In this document: positions 35,221 to 47,370 of the stretch, piece after piece | How the letters are laid out: each line of letters opens with the position of its first letter | Position numbering within the stretch: the stretch's first letter is position 1 | DNA from: Heterohyrax brucei | Taxonomy: Eukaryota; Chordata; Mammalia; Hyracoidea; Procaviidae | NCBI GenBank assembly: GCA_028571685.1 | Contig: CM053156.1 | Coordinates: forward strand, 90,151,049-90,215,048 | Direction of reading: 5' to 3' | DNA: 64,000 nt | The notes under the pieces: generated by a model | Told to the model about the DNA's origin: nothing | Databases searched by the model: none | What the model saw: the letters and a program-made list of their open reading frames with translations, nothing else | Position numbers and translations under genes: made by a program

Positions 35221-36984
35221 TGATGGCCATGCTGGGCTCTCAGAAGCCCCACTCTCCCTGCACATGTGGGTCGGGGAGAGGTTAGGGCCTCCCATGGGTG
35301 TCTGGGTGCAGCCACCCCCTCTGCAGGACCGTGGGGGCACCTTGTCCCTTGGCCTCTGGCAGCTCCCGGCGTTCCCCGGCACGTGGCTGTGTCCCTCAAG
35401 CCTCGGCCTCTGTCCTTGCATGGCCTCCCCACAGCCTGAGTCTCCGTGTGCCTCTCACTCTCGTAAGGACACCAGGTGTGAGATTTAGGGCCCCAGTGCT
35501 ACATCGGGCTTGGTAAAGTAGCGGGTCAGTGAAGAGGAGGAAGCCCCCCTGTAGGAGGGACCGAGACAGCGCTGCAGCAGTAGGCTGAGGTGTGACAGTG
35601 ACTGTGGGCCTGGCCCAGGACCGGGCAGGACCCGGTTCAGGTGTGCGTCGGGCCACTGGGACTCAGGGCCCCCCAGCGGCACCCCACAACAGTGACACTC
35701 GTCTGACCTCAGGTCAGTGTAACTCCATCTGCGAGGACCTTATTTTGAAATAAGGCTGGATGTACTTTGGAGGCATGAATCTAGGGGGATAGTATTCAAC
35801 TCCCTAGAGGGGTGGAATGTCTTTCTTGGAACTCCTTCACTGGGGCAGGGTGTCCCTTGAAACTCAAGGGTGAGAACAGGCAGCGGCCAAACAGCCAGAG
35901 CTCCGCTGGGCTGCACAGCAGCGCTGGCCACTGGTGGTCACTTCAGTCCAATAAAGGAACACAGAAAAACACAGAGATTCAGCCCCTTGACCACACCAGC
36001 CACATTCCAAGTGCCCAGTGGCCTCCTGCGGGGAGTCCCTGGACTATGCAGAGAGGACATCCTCAGAAGGGTCCCATGTCCAGAGTCGCCCTCGGCTGCC
36101 TTCCCACAGAGAGAGTGGGAGGCCCTCCAGAGCTGAGCAGATTGACGGGGCAGGGTGGCAGGCTGGGCGTCAGTCCGGTGTCTCAGATCTTCCCGGGGAG
36201 GTTTCCAGCTGCAGCCTGTGTGAGCGGCCACATGCCTGCGTCCCCATGCGCGCTCGCTGACGGCAGTGAAGAAGATACCCTTCATTGTTTATCTGGGACT
36301 CGAACACCACTGGCATCTCTACTTGTGTTTGCTGGGCATGGGCAGCCCCTGCAGAAGCCACGTCCCGGGGCCTGGGAGCCAAGCAGGCAGGGTGCAGGGA
36401 TGGCAAAGGGTGCCATGGTGACGTCTGACTCCAGTGGGTCGGGAGGGTGCTGGCGGCGGTCCAGCCCCACAAGCCCAGCTGGACAGTTCAGGGAAGTGGG
36501 CCGGGCAGGGCAACGTCATGGGGTGACACAGCATCCAGCCCTGCACCGAGGTAGCCCCCCAGTGCCGCCCACCCTTCTGGTGAGAGGTCCTTGATTGGCC
36601 CAGTACAGAAAGAGGGACTGTTCCAGGAAATGACTGCTCAGAGGGTTTGGGTTTGTCAGTGACGGAGGGCTTAGTCTATTAACCCTACAAAACACAGTGC
36701 AAGCAGGACAGCTGGTGCGTCCTCTGAGGCCCAGGAGGCGGGGGATGTTGGGGGCAGAGAGATGCCAGTGGGCGGGCTGAGGACGGATTTGCGCAGGGCT
36801 GGCCAGGAGCAGCCCCACAACCCTCCATCCTGACTGCCCCTCCTCTGACCCTTCGTTGCACTCAAACCGCAGACCTTCCACCCCAACTGCCCAGACACCC
36901 TCCTTCCAGTCTGACCTTTGTCCCTCACCCCAAACATCAGCAGCCCTCCCTCCCAACTGCCCGGTGATTCTGTATTCCAACTCT

Positions 36985-37095
36985 GACCTCCAACCCTTCT
37001 GCCTGTCTCTGGCCTCCAACTCTGACCTCTGACCGTCTACCCCAACTCTGACCTCTGACCCTCTACCTCAGCTCCAATCTCTGACCCAGAACTTC
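36985..37095. repeat. Short minisatellite, about 15-30 bp unit
   Basis: CAACTCTGACCTCTGACC words recur at about 36978, 37018 and 37044 with shorter variants between. Confidence 0.7.
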
Positions 37096-37354
37096 AGCAC
37101 CAGCCCTGCCTGGCACTGTAGAAAAGCTGACAGCCCCTGGGTGGCTGAGAGGCGCAATGTGGTTGGGCGCGGCTTTTCTGCTTCTCAGTGAGTCGGTGCT
37201 CCGGCTGAGCACTACCTGCTCTGTGGGACTGCCGCAGTCCCCGGGGAGCAGGTCAGCAGTTTATACTAACGTGGGAGTGACTCACAGCACTTACCACTCC
37301 CTCCCCAGTGGCCTGTGCGCTTTATCAGAGAGTAAAGCCTGAGGCTAAAGAAGG

Positions 37355-37863
37355 GGCTGTCATGGATGGAATCGTGTCCCACATGAAGGTGTGTGACGTT
37401 GGCTAGGCCGTGATTCCCAGGACTGTGGTTGTCCGCTCTCCGGTGATCTGATGTGATTCTCCTCTGTGTTACGAATCTCAGTCTCTGTGATGTTAACAAG
37501 GCAGGATTAGAGGCAGGTGTGGTAATGAGGCGGGACTCAGCCTGCAGGACTGGGTCGTAGCATGAGCCGATCTTCTTTGAGAGGGGACAGGGGCCTCGTA
37601 CCACCAAGGAAGAAGAGTCAGGAGCAGAGCGCGTCCTCTGGACCCGGGGTCCCTGCTCTGAGAAGCTCCCAGACCAGGGAAGATTGGTAACAAGGACCTT
37701 TCTCCAGAGCCAGCAGAGAAAGAAAGCCTTCCCCTGGGGCTGCGCCCTGAACTGGGACTTGTAGCCTACCGGACCGAGAGGAGAGACCGAGAGGAGACAC
37801 TTCTGTCTGTTGAAGCTGTCCACTGGAGGCATTGCTGTTACAGCAGCAATAGGAGACTGAGAC
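37355..37863 (+). mobile_element. MLT1/MaLR-like LTR or related repeat
   Basis: Ordered blocks: TTGGCTAGGCCGTGATTCCC, ATCTGATGTGATTCTCCTC, GGCAGGATTAGAGGCAGG, AGAGCGCGTCCTCTGGACC, CTGCTCTGAGAAGCTCCCAG and a CAGCAATAGGAGACTGAGAC end. I recall the same order from abundant paenungulate repeats. The copy at 56505-57112 is the closest relative in the window. Confidence 0.6.
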
Positions 37864-38783
37864 GCCAAGGGTGATGGTGAGGCACCTACCGTATCTTAGG
37901 AGACACTCTGAGGGCCACGCTTTTCCTCTTGGGAAGCTCACCCCACGCAGTCAGAGAGCCCTCACCTCAGAACAGAGGTTCCGCGGCATTCATGGTGTTC
38001 ACAGGGCCCTTCGGTGACATTACAGAGGACTTCCCTGGGGACGTGAGGGCTGGGTGGAGCATGACCCCTCTGCACCCCTCTCTCTGGCTCCCTCCCACCA
38101 CTGGGCAGAGATCAGCTGGGGGCACTGCTCCCCTGCCCCAAACAGCCCTGTCAGCTGTGGAACCCGGCGCAGGAAAAGGATGGCGAGAGTACTCAGGTAT
38201 TCTTCTGGTCTATATTTTAGTAAAGAGTAAATGATATTTTAAGGCCAAAAGAAAATACATGCAAACATCTGGGAATTTGCCTTCTTAGCTGAAAACCTGC
38301 AGAGAACCCGCGGCAGTGGGGCAGGGTCGGGGGCTGCAGGCGTGGGGGCGGGCCCTGGGTCAGGCCCGTGGCTCCGTGGCTTTCTCTATGGCCTTCTCCT
38401 GTGTGGGGGTCCAAGTGGGAGTGAATGAGGGTCCGATACCGGTCGTTCAGTCTGCAAGACAGAGACCCCCATCCGCTGCAGAGGCCCCCATGAGGCTGGC
38501 TGGATGGCTTACCCCAAGCCAAACCAGAGTCTCCCAGTAACAACGCCTGTGAGAAAGCCATTAGCGGCCTGTCGGGGACAGAAGGAGATGACAACAGAGG
38601 AGGCTGGGGCTCGGTGACATGGTGCCCAGGGGATCATTGAGGGGTCGGGCCGCAGAGCTGTCTGGGGGGTCTGCACACAGCCCCCAGTGAGGAGGGTCTC
38701 CATGTGCCCAGGCCCTCGAGGGACCCGGGGAGAGACAGGAGATGCGTTGCTTTTTTCCTTCTTGTGACTAAGGTCCCTGTGCA

Positions 38784-39128
38784 AACCCTGGTGGCCTCGT
38801 GGTTCAGGCTGCAGCTGCTCACCAGAAGGTCTGGAGTTCAGGTCAACCAGGCCTCTTTAGAAACTTGACGGACAAGGTTTCCTATGTCCTGTGGGTCACC
38901 ATGGAAACCCCAGGGGTGCAGTGGTTAAGTGCTGCATCTGCTAACCAGACTGTTGACAGTCCGAACCTACCAGGGGCTCCGGGGAAGCTCCGTGGAGCAG
39001 TTCTGCTCGGTCCTGCAGGGTCGCTGTGAGTTGGATCAGCTCGGCAGCCTTGGGTGTGGTTTTATCATGTAAGATTGCTGTGAGTCGGAATCAACCCCAG
39101 GAGACGGATTTGGTTTTCATTTTCATTT
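38784..39128 (+). mobile_element. AfroSINE with a second AfroSINE nested in it
   Basis: An outer copy starts at AAACCCTGGTGGCCTCGTGG and is cut near 38899 after TATGTCCTGTGGGTCACC. A complete second copy follows (GGGGTGCAGTGGTTAAGTGC to GGGTGTGGTTTTATC). The outer copy then resumes with TTGCTGTGAGTCGGAATCAA and a TTTGGTTTTCATTTTCATTT tail. Confidence 0.85.
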
Positions 39129-39589
39129 AGTAATGTCACTAATATGACCTTAAAAAGATGCACTTACTTCGCCCGTTTCTGTCTGGGGCTTGTGTGGTAG
39201 GTGTGGAGCAGTGGGGCTGGCCGGGAGCAACAGCCTGGGGCCCACGCAGGTCACAGCTTCCACGGCTGAGTCACAGTCTCAGAGTTCTTGGAGCAGAAGA
39301 CACGGGGGGACAACCTAGGTGGAGTGTCTTGTGCCTTGTTCCAGTGGCTCCGGGTGGGCTGGGGTTGCGGCCCCCAGGAGAACCAGGTCACTGGTGGAAG
39401 CCAGTCATACTGGAGTGAGAGCAAGGTCTCGGGACAGACTCCTTGTCCTGGGATTCTTGGTGGCAGTCAGTGAACAGTGCAGGGCCCTGCCCCAAGCACT
39501 GGTAAAGCCAGCGGCAGCCACTGCCAAGCAGGCTGGGACCCAGGACCCTTGTTTCCAGTGCGGCTCCCTCTCTGACAGGGAAGCCCCCC

Positions 39590-39800
39590 TTGGGAAGGGG
39601 GCGAGTCGTACGCGTAATTGGCACCGTGTCTAATGAGGCGACGCTGTGTAAACTGAGCACTTTACCTGATTAACGTGGCAGGAGAGCTGGACAAGTATCT
39701 CTTCTGTCCCTGGGCTGAGCTGTCCCTCCTGCTAATCCTGTCATCTGCCAGCGTCTCCTAATTAGAATATTAATGTCCTAATAAGAAGGGGAGCGTGACA
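39590..39800. other. TAAT-rich non-repeat block, candidate regulatory element
   Basis: The block contains GCGTAATTGGCACC, GTCTAATGAGGCG, CCTGATTAACGTGG, GCTAATCCTGTC, CTCCTAATTAGAATATTAAT and CCTAATAAG, a cluster of homeodomain-type cores in GC-rich surroundings. It resembles no repeat I know. Function is inference. Confidence 0.35.
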
Positions 39801-40047
39801 CTCCAGTGCCACTCTGAAGGTGTCGTTAGCACAGAAGCATGTGGTTCCAGGGCCGCTTTCCACACAGCTCCTGCCAAAGTCCCTGTGGCCGTCAGGACTC
39901 ATCTCAGCCAGTTGCGGTGACCATGGCTGGCAGCTCACATGACGTGTGGCTTCCTCCCCAGCACGCCAGGGCAGGCCACCTGAATGACCTCATGGTCTGG
40001 ACACCCAGGGCGGGCCACACTGATTACGCCAGGGTCTGGACACGCAG

Positions 40048-40222
40048 GGGGACCCTGAAGGCCTAGTGCTTAAATGCTGTCTGCTAACAGAAGGTCAGTG
40101 GTTTGAATCTGCCAGGCGCTCCTTGGAAGCTCCGTGGGGCAGGTCTACTGTGTCCTATAGGGTCACTGAGAGTCAGACCACTTGATGGCAGTGGATTTGG
40201 GTTTGGGTTTGGGTTTGGACAC
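40048..40222 (+). mobile_element. AfroSINE
   Basis: Head GGACCCTGAAGGCCTAGTGC, middle GAATCTGCCAGGCGCTCC, GTCCTATAGGGTCACTGAGA, and a repeated GGGTTTGGGTTT tail. Confidence 0.85.
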
Positions 40223-43200
40223 CAAGGGAGGGCCACAGTAATGATTTTGGGGTCCAGCCACCTCCCTGCTGTTTTGCAAGACTGCCCCATCTCCTGGTCC
40301 TCAAGGAGAAGGATCCCAGCAGAGTGACAAGCTCCCAGACTGCTGACAGGGAGGCAAGGGGTGAGGGGAGGTTGGGGTGGGACCCTCACATGAGGTCACC
40401 GCTCAAACGCCGCTGCTGGCTCCACCCCTGGCCAGGGCTCCCGCCTGGCGCCTCTGGTGACCAGTTAGTCAGTACCTGCCATCTGCTCTGGGAGCTGGGC
40501 TCCAGAATGACCAGACGGGCCAGAGAGGGAGGGGTCCACAGTCCACATTTCCACGCCGGCCCCACAGGCCAGAGGGGGAAGGGCCCACATCTCCACGCTG
40601 ACCAGACGGGCTGCAGTGGGGAGGGGTCTTCGTCCCCACAGCCGAAGTGGGGGGCTGGCAAGCAGCACAGGGGTGGGAAGAGGCAGCAGCGCATGCTCAC
40701 TGAGGCCTGAGGACCCAGAGAGAGAGACAGTCACAGCTCGAGGTCAAGTTTCTCCTGGTGTCACTGGTCCCAGCCACAGACCTGGCTAAGCCAGCATCTT
40801 CGGGGTGAAGGGAGCCCCCAAGCTGAATTTCCGTGCCCTAGCTCTGGGACTTAGAGCATGACCTACTTGGAAAGTGTCTTCACAGGTGGGACTGAGGCTC
40901 TCAGGGGCGCAGAGGCAGGAGGTACCCTCCTGGGGCCTCCAGAGGGGGTCTGCCCCCACTAACACTCAGTGTCACGCTCTGGCTTCCGGATGTGACAGGC
41001 CCAAGCACACAGTGGCCATGGAGGGCACAGTGACACCCTCCCAGTCACGGTCTTGGGGAGACAAACTAACCTAAACCCTCTGCGCTGTCCACATCTGCCA
41101 GGCTCACTGGGTCACCGAGCCCAGGGCAGTGTCTGCGCACTGTCAGCGCCCAGCCCCATCTGGAGGGAACAGAGTCCTCCCTGTGTTCAGGGGCCGCTTG
41201 AAGTGTTGGAGACACCCAGTTCGTTTGCACGCGAGGACTGATGAGTGCCGGAGGGACATCTCCACAAGCACCGCAGAGGGCGGGTTGGCATCCTTCGAAA
41301 TCTCCTTGGGGAATGTTCAAACTTCCCCATGGAAAAATTCTTTTCAGAGTGAGAAGGTGGAAGGGGTGAGTGGCCAGCGGGTCAAGGGCAGCCTGCACAG
41401 ATGAGACCAGGCTTTGCCTTGGGGTGTGGACGCCCCAGGGGGAGCAGTTTCCATGGCGAAGAAGCCCCCAGCAGGCACTGAGGGGCTGCTTCCTGCACTT
41501 CTAAGTCCCTGACACCTGGGGGGCAGACATGCAGGGAGAGAGACAGAGAACAGGCGTCCCACCCCACCCAGCCACCAGACTGCAGTCCTCCAACTTGTGC
41601 TGACCCCAGCCCTCGGGAACAGGGCCTTCAGGGGTCTAGGTGGGAGATGGTGTGGACACCAGTCCTTAGTCCCTGGTACAGGCCCCCGCCCAGCCGTGCC
41701 TTCCCCTGGGCCTCCTCTGCCCATCTGCCTGGGCAGCAGTGCCCCTCTGCCCCGAGTTCCCCTGTGGCGCCACCCTGACTCCCACGGATGTCTGCTGTCC
41801 CTCTTGGCGTCTGCTAGGTCTGTAGGCACGTGGTGCTGATGTCACCCACCAGGGGGTCAGCAGGCGTGTTCTCTAAGAAGCCAGAAAGTGGGTATGGTGG
41901 GCCTTGAGGGCTGCGCGGTCTCGGCGCCCTACTCACCATGGCAGCACAGGCCATGCGTCAGCGAGCGGGCAGGCTGGGGGCCACCAAGCCGGAGTCCCAG
42001 CACCGCCAGTGCTGGGCAGCTTCGGCCTCAGGCTGCAGCCTGGCGAGGTGCTATAGCTGCTGCTTGGATGCTGATGCCCGGCTTCTCATGGAGGGACGTG
42101 GGGAAACCCCTGGGGGGCTTGGGGGCCTCTGTGGACCGTCCTAGCTGAGAGCCTCTGTCATCACAGCCGTCATTGAGCTCACTGCAGGGAGCGCCTGCTG
42201 CGCGTTGGGCACCCCCAGAGCCCACAGCTCAGTGAGGGACCCAGCAGCCGTCCCATCCAAGCTGTGCTCCCAGACGTCGGGGAGGAGTCGAGAGGGCTGA
42301 GAGCACCTGACCGGGCCAGGCTGGTCTGGGGATGGGTGCAGGGGAGGGTTTCGTGAGAAGGGGACCTCTGTGCAAAGATGTGAAAGAAAAGGAGACATTG
42401 TAGACGGGACAGCATAACGGCAGGGGAGGGCACGTGGCGAGGCCCTGTGGTGAGCGGGCATGTCACGGGGCTTGGGGCAGAGAGGAGGCTGTGTAGGGGA
42501 GGGCCATGGGGTACGAGGTGCGGCTAGAGGGGTGGGTGGCAGCCGGGCCACACAGAGGCTGTGGTCGTGTTAGGGATTTTGGTGTCGGTTAGCTTCTGCC
42601 GCGTGACAAGCCACCCAAAACTTAGCAGTCTAAAACGAGAACCACGTGTTTGAGCCGACATTCTGCAGATTGGTGGTCTGGCCTGGGCTCCCCAGGCATC
42701 TGCCAAGTTGTCTGGGGCTGGCTGGCCCGGGAAGGAGGAGGTCTGGGAGGGAGCAGAGCGGTGGGAGGGGGAGGTGGTGGGGAGAGGTGCCACTGTTGCT
42801 GGGTGCCATGGGGTCTGTGCCATCCAGCCTGACATGCTTTAGGGTCCACACCTACACTGGATGCCATGGCCCCTCCAGGACCAGCACCAGGGAGACATCC
42901 GCCGGGGGTGACCAGCCTCTGCAGCCCCTCTTCCCTGACTCTCCAAACCAGGATAGGCGTCTGTGCTCTGTGGGCCCCTGTTCCCCTCCAGATCACGGTC
43001 AGGGCGCCACATAGGGCCACACTTCCCAGAGCCACTGAGAGCAAAGCACACCTGTCACAGCCGCCGGCACGTGGTGAGAGTGTCCTCTGCACAGAAACCC
43101 AGCAGCTCGCAGAGCCCGGCCCTTAGCCCAGCCCCACAGCTGGGGTCCAGCCGCAACCTGCTCCTCCAGGAACCCCGTTGCTCAGACAGCAGGTGCTGAC

Positions 43201-43252
43201 GGTCTGAAAGGAAACCCCGCACTGACCTGCTCTTCTCCCCTCTCCCCTGCAG

Positions 43253-43390
43253 AAGGTTCAGCAGTATGTGGTCATCGTGCAGGCCACCGACATGGAAGGG
43301 AACCTCAACTACGGCCTCTCCAACACCGCGACAGCCATCATCACTGTGACGGATGTCAATGACAATCCGCCTGAGTTCACCACGAGCACG
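43253..43390 (+). CDS. CDH4: CDH4 exon 8: end of EC2 and EC2-EC3 linker
   Basis: A 138 bp exon, phase 0 at both ends, coding 46 residues from [17 protein letters not shown] to [11 protein letters not shown]. The acceptor is CTCCCCTGCAG and the donor is ACG followed by GTGAGT. It carries the DVNDNPPEF calcium linker between EC2 and EC3. The donor is the first copy of a tandem array extending into intron 8. KVQQY joins the LDRE end of exon 7 as in other R-cadherins. Confidence 0.97.
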
Positions 43391-43625
43391 GTGAGTGCCT
43401 GCGGCCACGGTGAGCTCAGTGAGTGCCTGCAGCCACAGCGAGTGCGGTGACAGCCTGCGTGCTGAGAGCCTGCGTCCCTGGGGAGCGTGGTGAGAGCCGG
43501 CGGCCACGGTGAGCGAAGTGAGAGCCTGCGTCCCTGGGGAGCGCCTGCGGCCACGGTGTGGTCGTCATGGCCGCCTGCTTCCGCAGTGAGTGCTCGCAGC
43601 TGTGGTGAGCACGGTCCAGGCGTGG
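43391..43625. repeat. Tandem array starting at the exon 8 donor
   Basis: Diverged units of about 28-45 bp built from GTGAGTGCCTGCGGCCACG. Donor-like GTGAG words occur at 43391 (real), 43410, 43419, 43489, 43509, 43517 and later. The exon frame runs on to a TGA at 43448-43450. Confidence 0.8.
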
Positions 43626-44635
43626 TTGGTGCGGCTTGTGATCCACCGATGTTGGGTGCTCCTCTCAGGAGGAGGAGGGGGCTGGCAGGCGGCCCAGCAA
43701 AGACCTCCGGCAGCTGGCTAGCAGGTGATGGAGGGGCTCCCAGGTGACTCTGCCTGGGAGGGGGCCTGGAGCCCGGCCAGACTCCATCCGCCAGTGCCGT
43801 TCAGTGCAGCCCAGCTGGTGGTGTGTGGGCTGCGGGCTGTCTGCCGCTCTGGGAGGCGTGTGTGTGGCTGTGCACAGGGAGTGCCTCCTTGGGGTGACCA
43901 GACAGTGCTCGGGCTGGGGGCAGGGCCTGTGCATGCATGAGAAACTGCACAGACCCACCGCAGCTGTTAGCCAGGAGGGAACGTGGGAGCAGGGACAAAG
44001 GGACAGTCTTCCTTCCCACTGTGGCCACACACCGGGCTCATCGGGATCTGGGTGACCAAGGTGTGCTGGCGGGCACCGTGCCTTCACTGCGCAGTCACTG
44101 ACCGTGCGTGTGGCCAGACCGCGCAGCTCTCTGACAGACAGGGTCCAGGGGTGGAGCCGAGGGCCAGGCCCTGAACCCCACTGACCTGTCTCCTCCAGAG
44201 CCACGTTCGGCCACGGGCCAGCAGGGCTCCCTCCAGGTCCTCACTGGTCTTCAGTGCCCAGCAGACATCCAGTGTCCCCACCACCACCGCCACCTCCCAG
44301 CACCTTTGCTGATGCTGTCCCGGGGTTCTCAGTGGACAGTATCGTGTCCCCAAAACTCTGTGCCGTCACAGGGACATGTGCCTGGCCAGCCCTGCCATGT
44401 CCCCACAGGGTCCGGGCGTGGGGTGCTCACACCAGTGAGGGCCCCAGAGCCCCGGCAACGAGGCGGAGATGCTCAGGGTCTCCCTCCGGCCCCTCTCCAG
44501 GCCAGCCCACCCTCAGTGATTAGGGGCCCTCATGCAGTAACAGCAGCTGTGCTAGCCAGCAGTGGTCACACTGGGGGCACTCTGGTGGGCCTACAACCCC
44601 ACACTCCAGGGGTCAGGGCCAGAGTGTCCAGCAAG

Positions 44636-44745
44636 AGGAGGATGAGGCTCAGAGGGGTCTGGCCACTTGCCCAAAGCCACACAGCTGTGCAGGGGGCCGT
44701 GCAGGACCCCAACCCATGCTGTCTTCTTCCCGGAGCACCAGGCAA
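44636..44745 (-). mobile_element. MIR SINE fragment
   Basis: GAGGATGAGGCTCAGAGGGG, CACTTGCCCAAAGCCACACA, then a CAGGACCCCAACCCATGCTG block follow the MIR order in reverse complement. Confidence 0.7.
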
Positions 44746-45129
44746 CTGAGGGGACTGTGGCTAGAGGGCTGGGGGCAGAAAGGGGACAGTGTCTTCCCAC
44801 AGAGCAGACCTCGCAGGCCCTGCTGCAGCCTGTGCCCCTCCACTGAGCCCCCTCCAGGTCCCTGCGCCCCGGTTCTGGCTCCCATCGGGTTGGGCACAGG
44901 GACAGAGCCCTGGCGGCACCGCCTCAGCCACGAGTGCACAGCACCACCTAGTGGGAGACCAGGGATGGGAGGTGAGGGACCTGCTTCCCGGGCTCTGTCC
45001 AGACCCTATGCGTCCCCCTCAGGATGCAGCGCCCTGCCTTGGTCTGAAGACCGGTCAGCTCTGCCAGCGCTCTTCAGGGGCCCTTCCTGTGTACGTCTGC
45101 GCATCAAAAAAAACACACACACACCATTA

Positions 45130-45185
45130 CCATTGAGTCCGTTTCAGCTCCGCGGCCCTGCAGGGCAGAGTAGAACAGTGCATCA
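45130..45185 (-). mobile_element. AfroSINE tail fragment
   Basis: CCATTGAGTCCGTTTCAGCT followed by GGCAGAGTAGAACAGTGC resembles the AfroSINE tail. It is preceded by a short CA run at 45110-45122. Confidence 0.5.
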
Positions 45186-45897
45186 AACGCCCTGCAGACA
45201 CCCAGTGGGCCCGAGAAATGGGCCCTGGGACAGCCTGAGGGACGCGTGGGGAGGAGGAGCACCAGGGGGTCTGGTATCCCTAACTGGGAAGACAGAGATT
45301 CTGCCTTGTCGGTGGCAGGGCGGAAACGCTGGGCGAGGCGCCCTTGTCCCCCAGGCATGGGAACCCCAGCCACCAGCAGTTGCACTGGGCCCAGGACAGA
45401 ATGTACATGTGACCTAGAAGACAGTCCAGCATAAGCCAGCAGAATTTACGTCTGCCAGCCCCAGGAACACAAGGTGGGGTGAGTTGGCTCCCAGGAAGGC
45501 CAGGGGCAGGAGAGGATCCCGGCAAGCTCAGGCCCTCCCATCCACCCCACGCTCTGCCAGCTGTGCCAACAGACTGCAGACGCTGGGGTACTCACACCTG
45601 GGGATCAGTGAGAGCCCCAGAGCACCAGGCACGGGGCTGAGACACTCCCCCCAGGAGAGGCACCCCCTCCTGTCTGCTCCCGTGAACGTGGCGCAGTCCC
45701 TCAGCCCAGGCTGACCAAACTGGACCCTGGCCCTCCAGACAGCCAGCGTAGCACAGTGGGGTTTAGCAGAGCAACGTCCCTGGGCTTTCTGAGGGATCGT
45801 CCTTGCTGTCCCACCTCTGTCCATCTGACCTGAGGCAGCCGGGCCCTGGGGCATCGTGGAGGGTCAGGCAGTGTCCTACCCAGAGAGGCAGCATCAT

Positions 45898-46098
45898 GAT
45901 TAGGTGTGTCCCGGTCACTCTGGGTGAAAATATTGTGACGGGTGCTTCCCAGTCACTCTGGTGCTACCCGTGTCCTGGTCTCTCTGGTCGCATCTGTGTC
46001 CCGGTCACTCTGGTGGTACCCGTGTCCCAGTCACTCTAATGGCATCTGTGTCCCAGTCACCCTGGTGGCACCTGTGTCCCGGCTGCTCTGATGGCAGC
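45898..46098. repeat. 30-bp minisatellite
   Basis: About six units of GTGTCCCGGTCACTCTGGTG with a variable GGTACCC or GGCATCT spacer. Confidence 0.9.
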
Positions 46099-46267
46099 CA
46101 GGAGTCTGTCATCACCCAGGAGAGAATCTGGAAGCTCCTTGGCACAGCCTGAAAGGGGCAGATGAGGGGATGGAGCCGCATTCCAGGCGGGGGTAGTATT
46201 TAATCCAACTCAGAGTTCATTCCCCCAGGCCCTGGGCCGTGTGGTGACATGGGGGCCCCTGACCCCA

Positions 46268-46455
46268 GCACCCCAGGTGGCATAGTCAGCACCCCTACTG
46301 CAGCACACAGGTCCACCCAGAGGCCCCTTAGAAGACAGGCCTGGTCATCTGCTTCCCAAACACAGCTGCTGACCACCCCAAAGAGCCCAATTCTGCCGTG
46401 ACAACCCATGGCGTCACCGGGAATCAGAACAGACTCAACAGCAACTGCATTTTCT
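46268..46455 (+). mobile_element. AfroSINE, long subfamily
   Basis: Head CCCCAGGTGGCATAGTCAGC, middle GTCCACCCAGAGGCCCCTTA and GGCCTGGTCATCTGCTTCC, tail GGGAATCAGAACAGACTCAA. Confidence 0.7.
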
Positions 46456-46574
46456 CCCAAAGACCCAGGTCAGGGTCTGCTCCATCCCCTGGGGACAGGT
46501 GAGAGGCGGGCAGGATGCAGGACCAGGTCTAATCAGCATGCGGCGGGGAGGGGGTGCAGGGCTGCCGGCCGCCC

Positions 46575-46680
46575 CCCCACGGCTGGGCTATTTTTACCAG
46601 ATTTAATCAAGAACAATCAGCAGCCGCTGAGAGATGCAGGAGGATTTGCAGACCCGCTCCTGCTCCTTGGTGCTCTCTAG
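46575..46680. other. AT-rich block, candidate conserved element
   Basis: GGGCTATTTTTACCAGATTT and AATCAAGAACAATCAGCAGC sit in a very GC-rich stretch. The first has a MEF2-like core, and the second has SOX/TCF-like cores. This is a weak, inference-only call. Confidence 0.25.
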
Positions 46681-47077
46681 ACGTTCTTGCCCGCGGTTGA
46701 CTGCTTGCTGCTCGGGCCAGGGCCCTCCCTGCACCCAGCCTCCGTCGAGGGAGCTCAGGGTCTGCTGGTCTTGGGACTGGGTGGTTTGCAGGAGACAGTT
46801 TGATGGTGCAAGGACCCAGTGCTGACCCTGTACCCATCACCTGCCCATTAGGAGGCTTTCCCGAGTGAGGAAGCCGCAGCCCTGGCCCCTCTCGGACCCT
46901 CCAGCTGCATGGCTGTGGGTGGAGAGCCGGAACCTGTATCGTGGCCTGGGGCAGAGAGCCAGACCCTCTGACTGGGGCCTTGGTGCCTCGTTTTACCCAG
47001 GAGCACAGACCTGTCCTGCCTGTCTCAGGAGCCACTAGGAGCATCCCAAGGCCTGTGAGAGGTGGTGTCTGGAACGC

Positions 47078-47135
47078 CGTAAGCCAGTTCTGATCAGGTC
47101 AGCTTCAGCTCACAGTGACTCCGCATGAGGAGTCA
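47078..47135 (-). mobile_element. AfroSINE tail fragment, degraded
   Basis: AAGCCAGTTCTGATCAGGTC then CAGCTCACAGTGACTCC resembles the AfroSINE tail. It is short and diverged. Confidence 0.35.
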
Positions 47136-47275
47136 GGGCTCCAACAGCCCTCAGGGCCTGTCCCAGCTCAGTGGGGGCAACTTGCAGGAGGGCCCCAAAA
47201 TGTCCTTAGCCTGGTTTCCTCATTAAAGAGGGAGTAAGTCATGGTGCCTCGAAAACGGCGGTACAGGAGACCCGG

Positions 47276-47370
47276 GGCAGGTGCGGTGAGTGGCCGGGCC
47301 TGTGCGGTGGGCAGCGGGGCCGGTGCGGTGGGCGGCGGGGCCGGTGCAGTGGGCGGCAAGCCCAGGGCAG
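47276..47370. repeat. GC-rich 23-bp minisatellite
   Basis: About four units of GGTGCGGTGGGCGGCGGGGCC. A chance minus-strand frame through it gives a Pro-Thr-Ala repeat of no significance. Confidence 0.85.

Noticed and set aside
43391..43625. Direct-repeat array that could be mistaken for a CRISPR array
   Set aside because: Units are diverged without distinct spacers, in a mammalian intron. It is a minisatellite.
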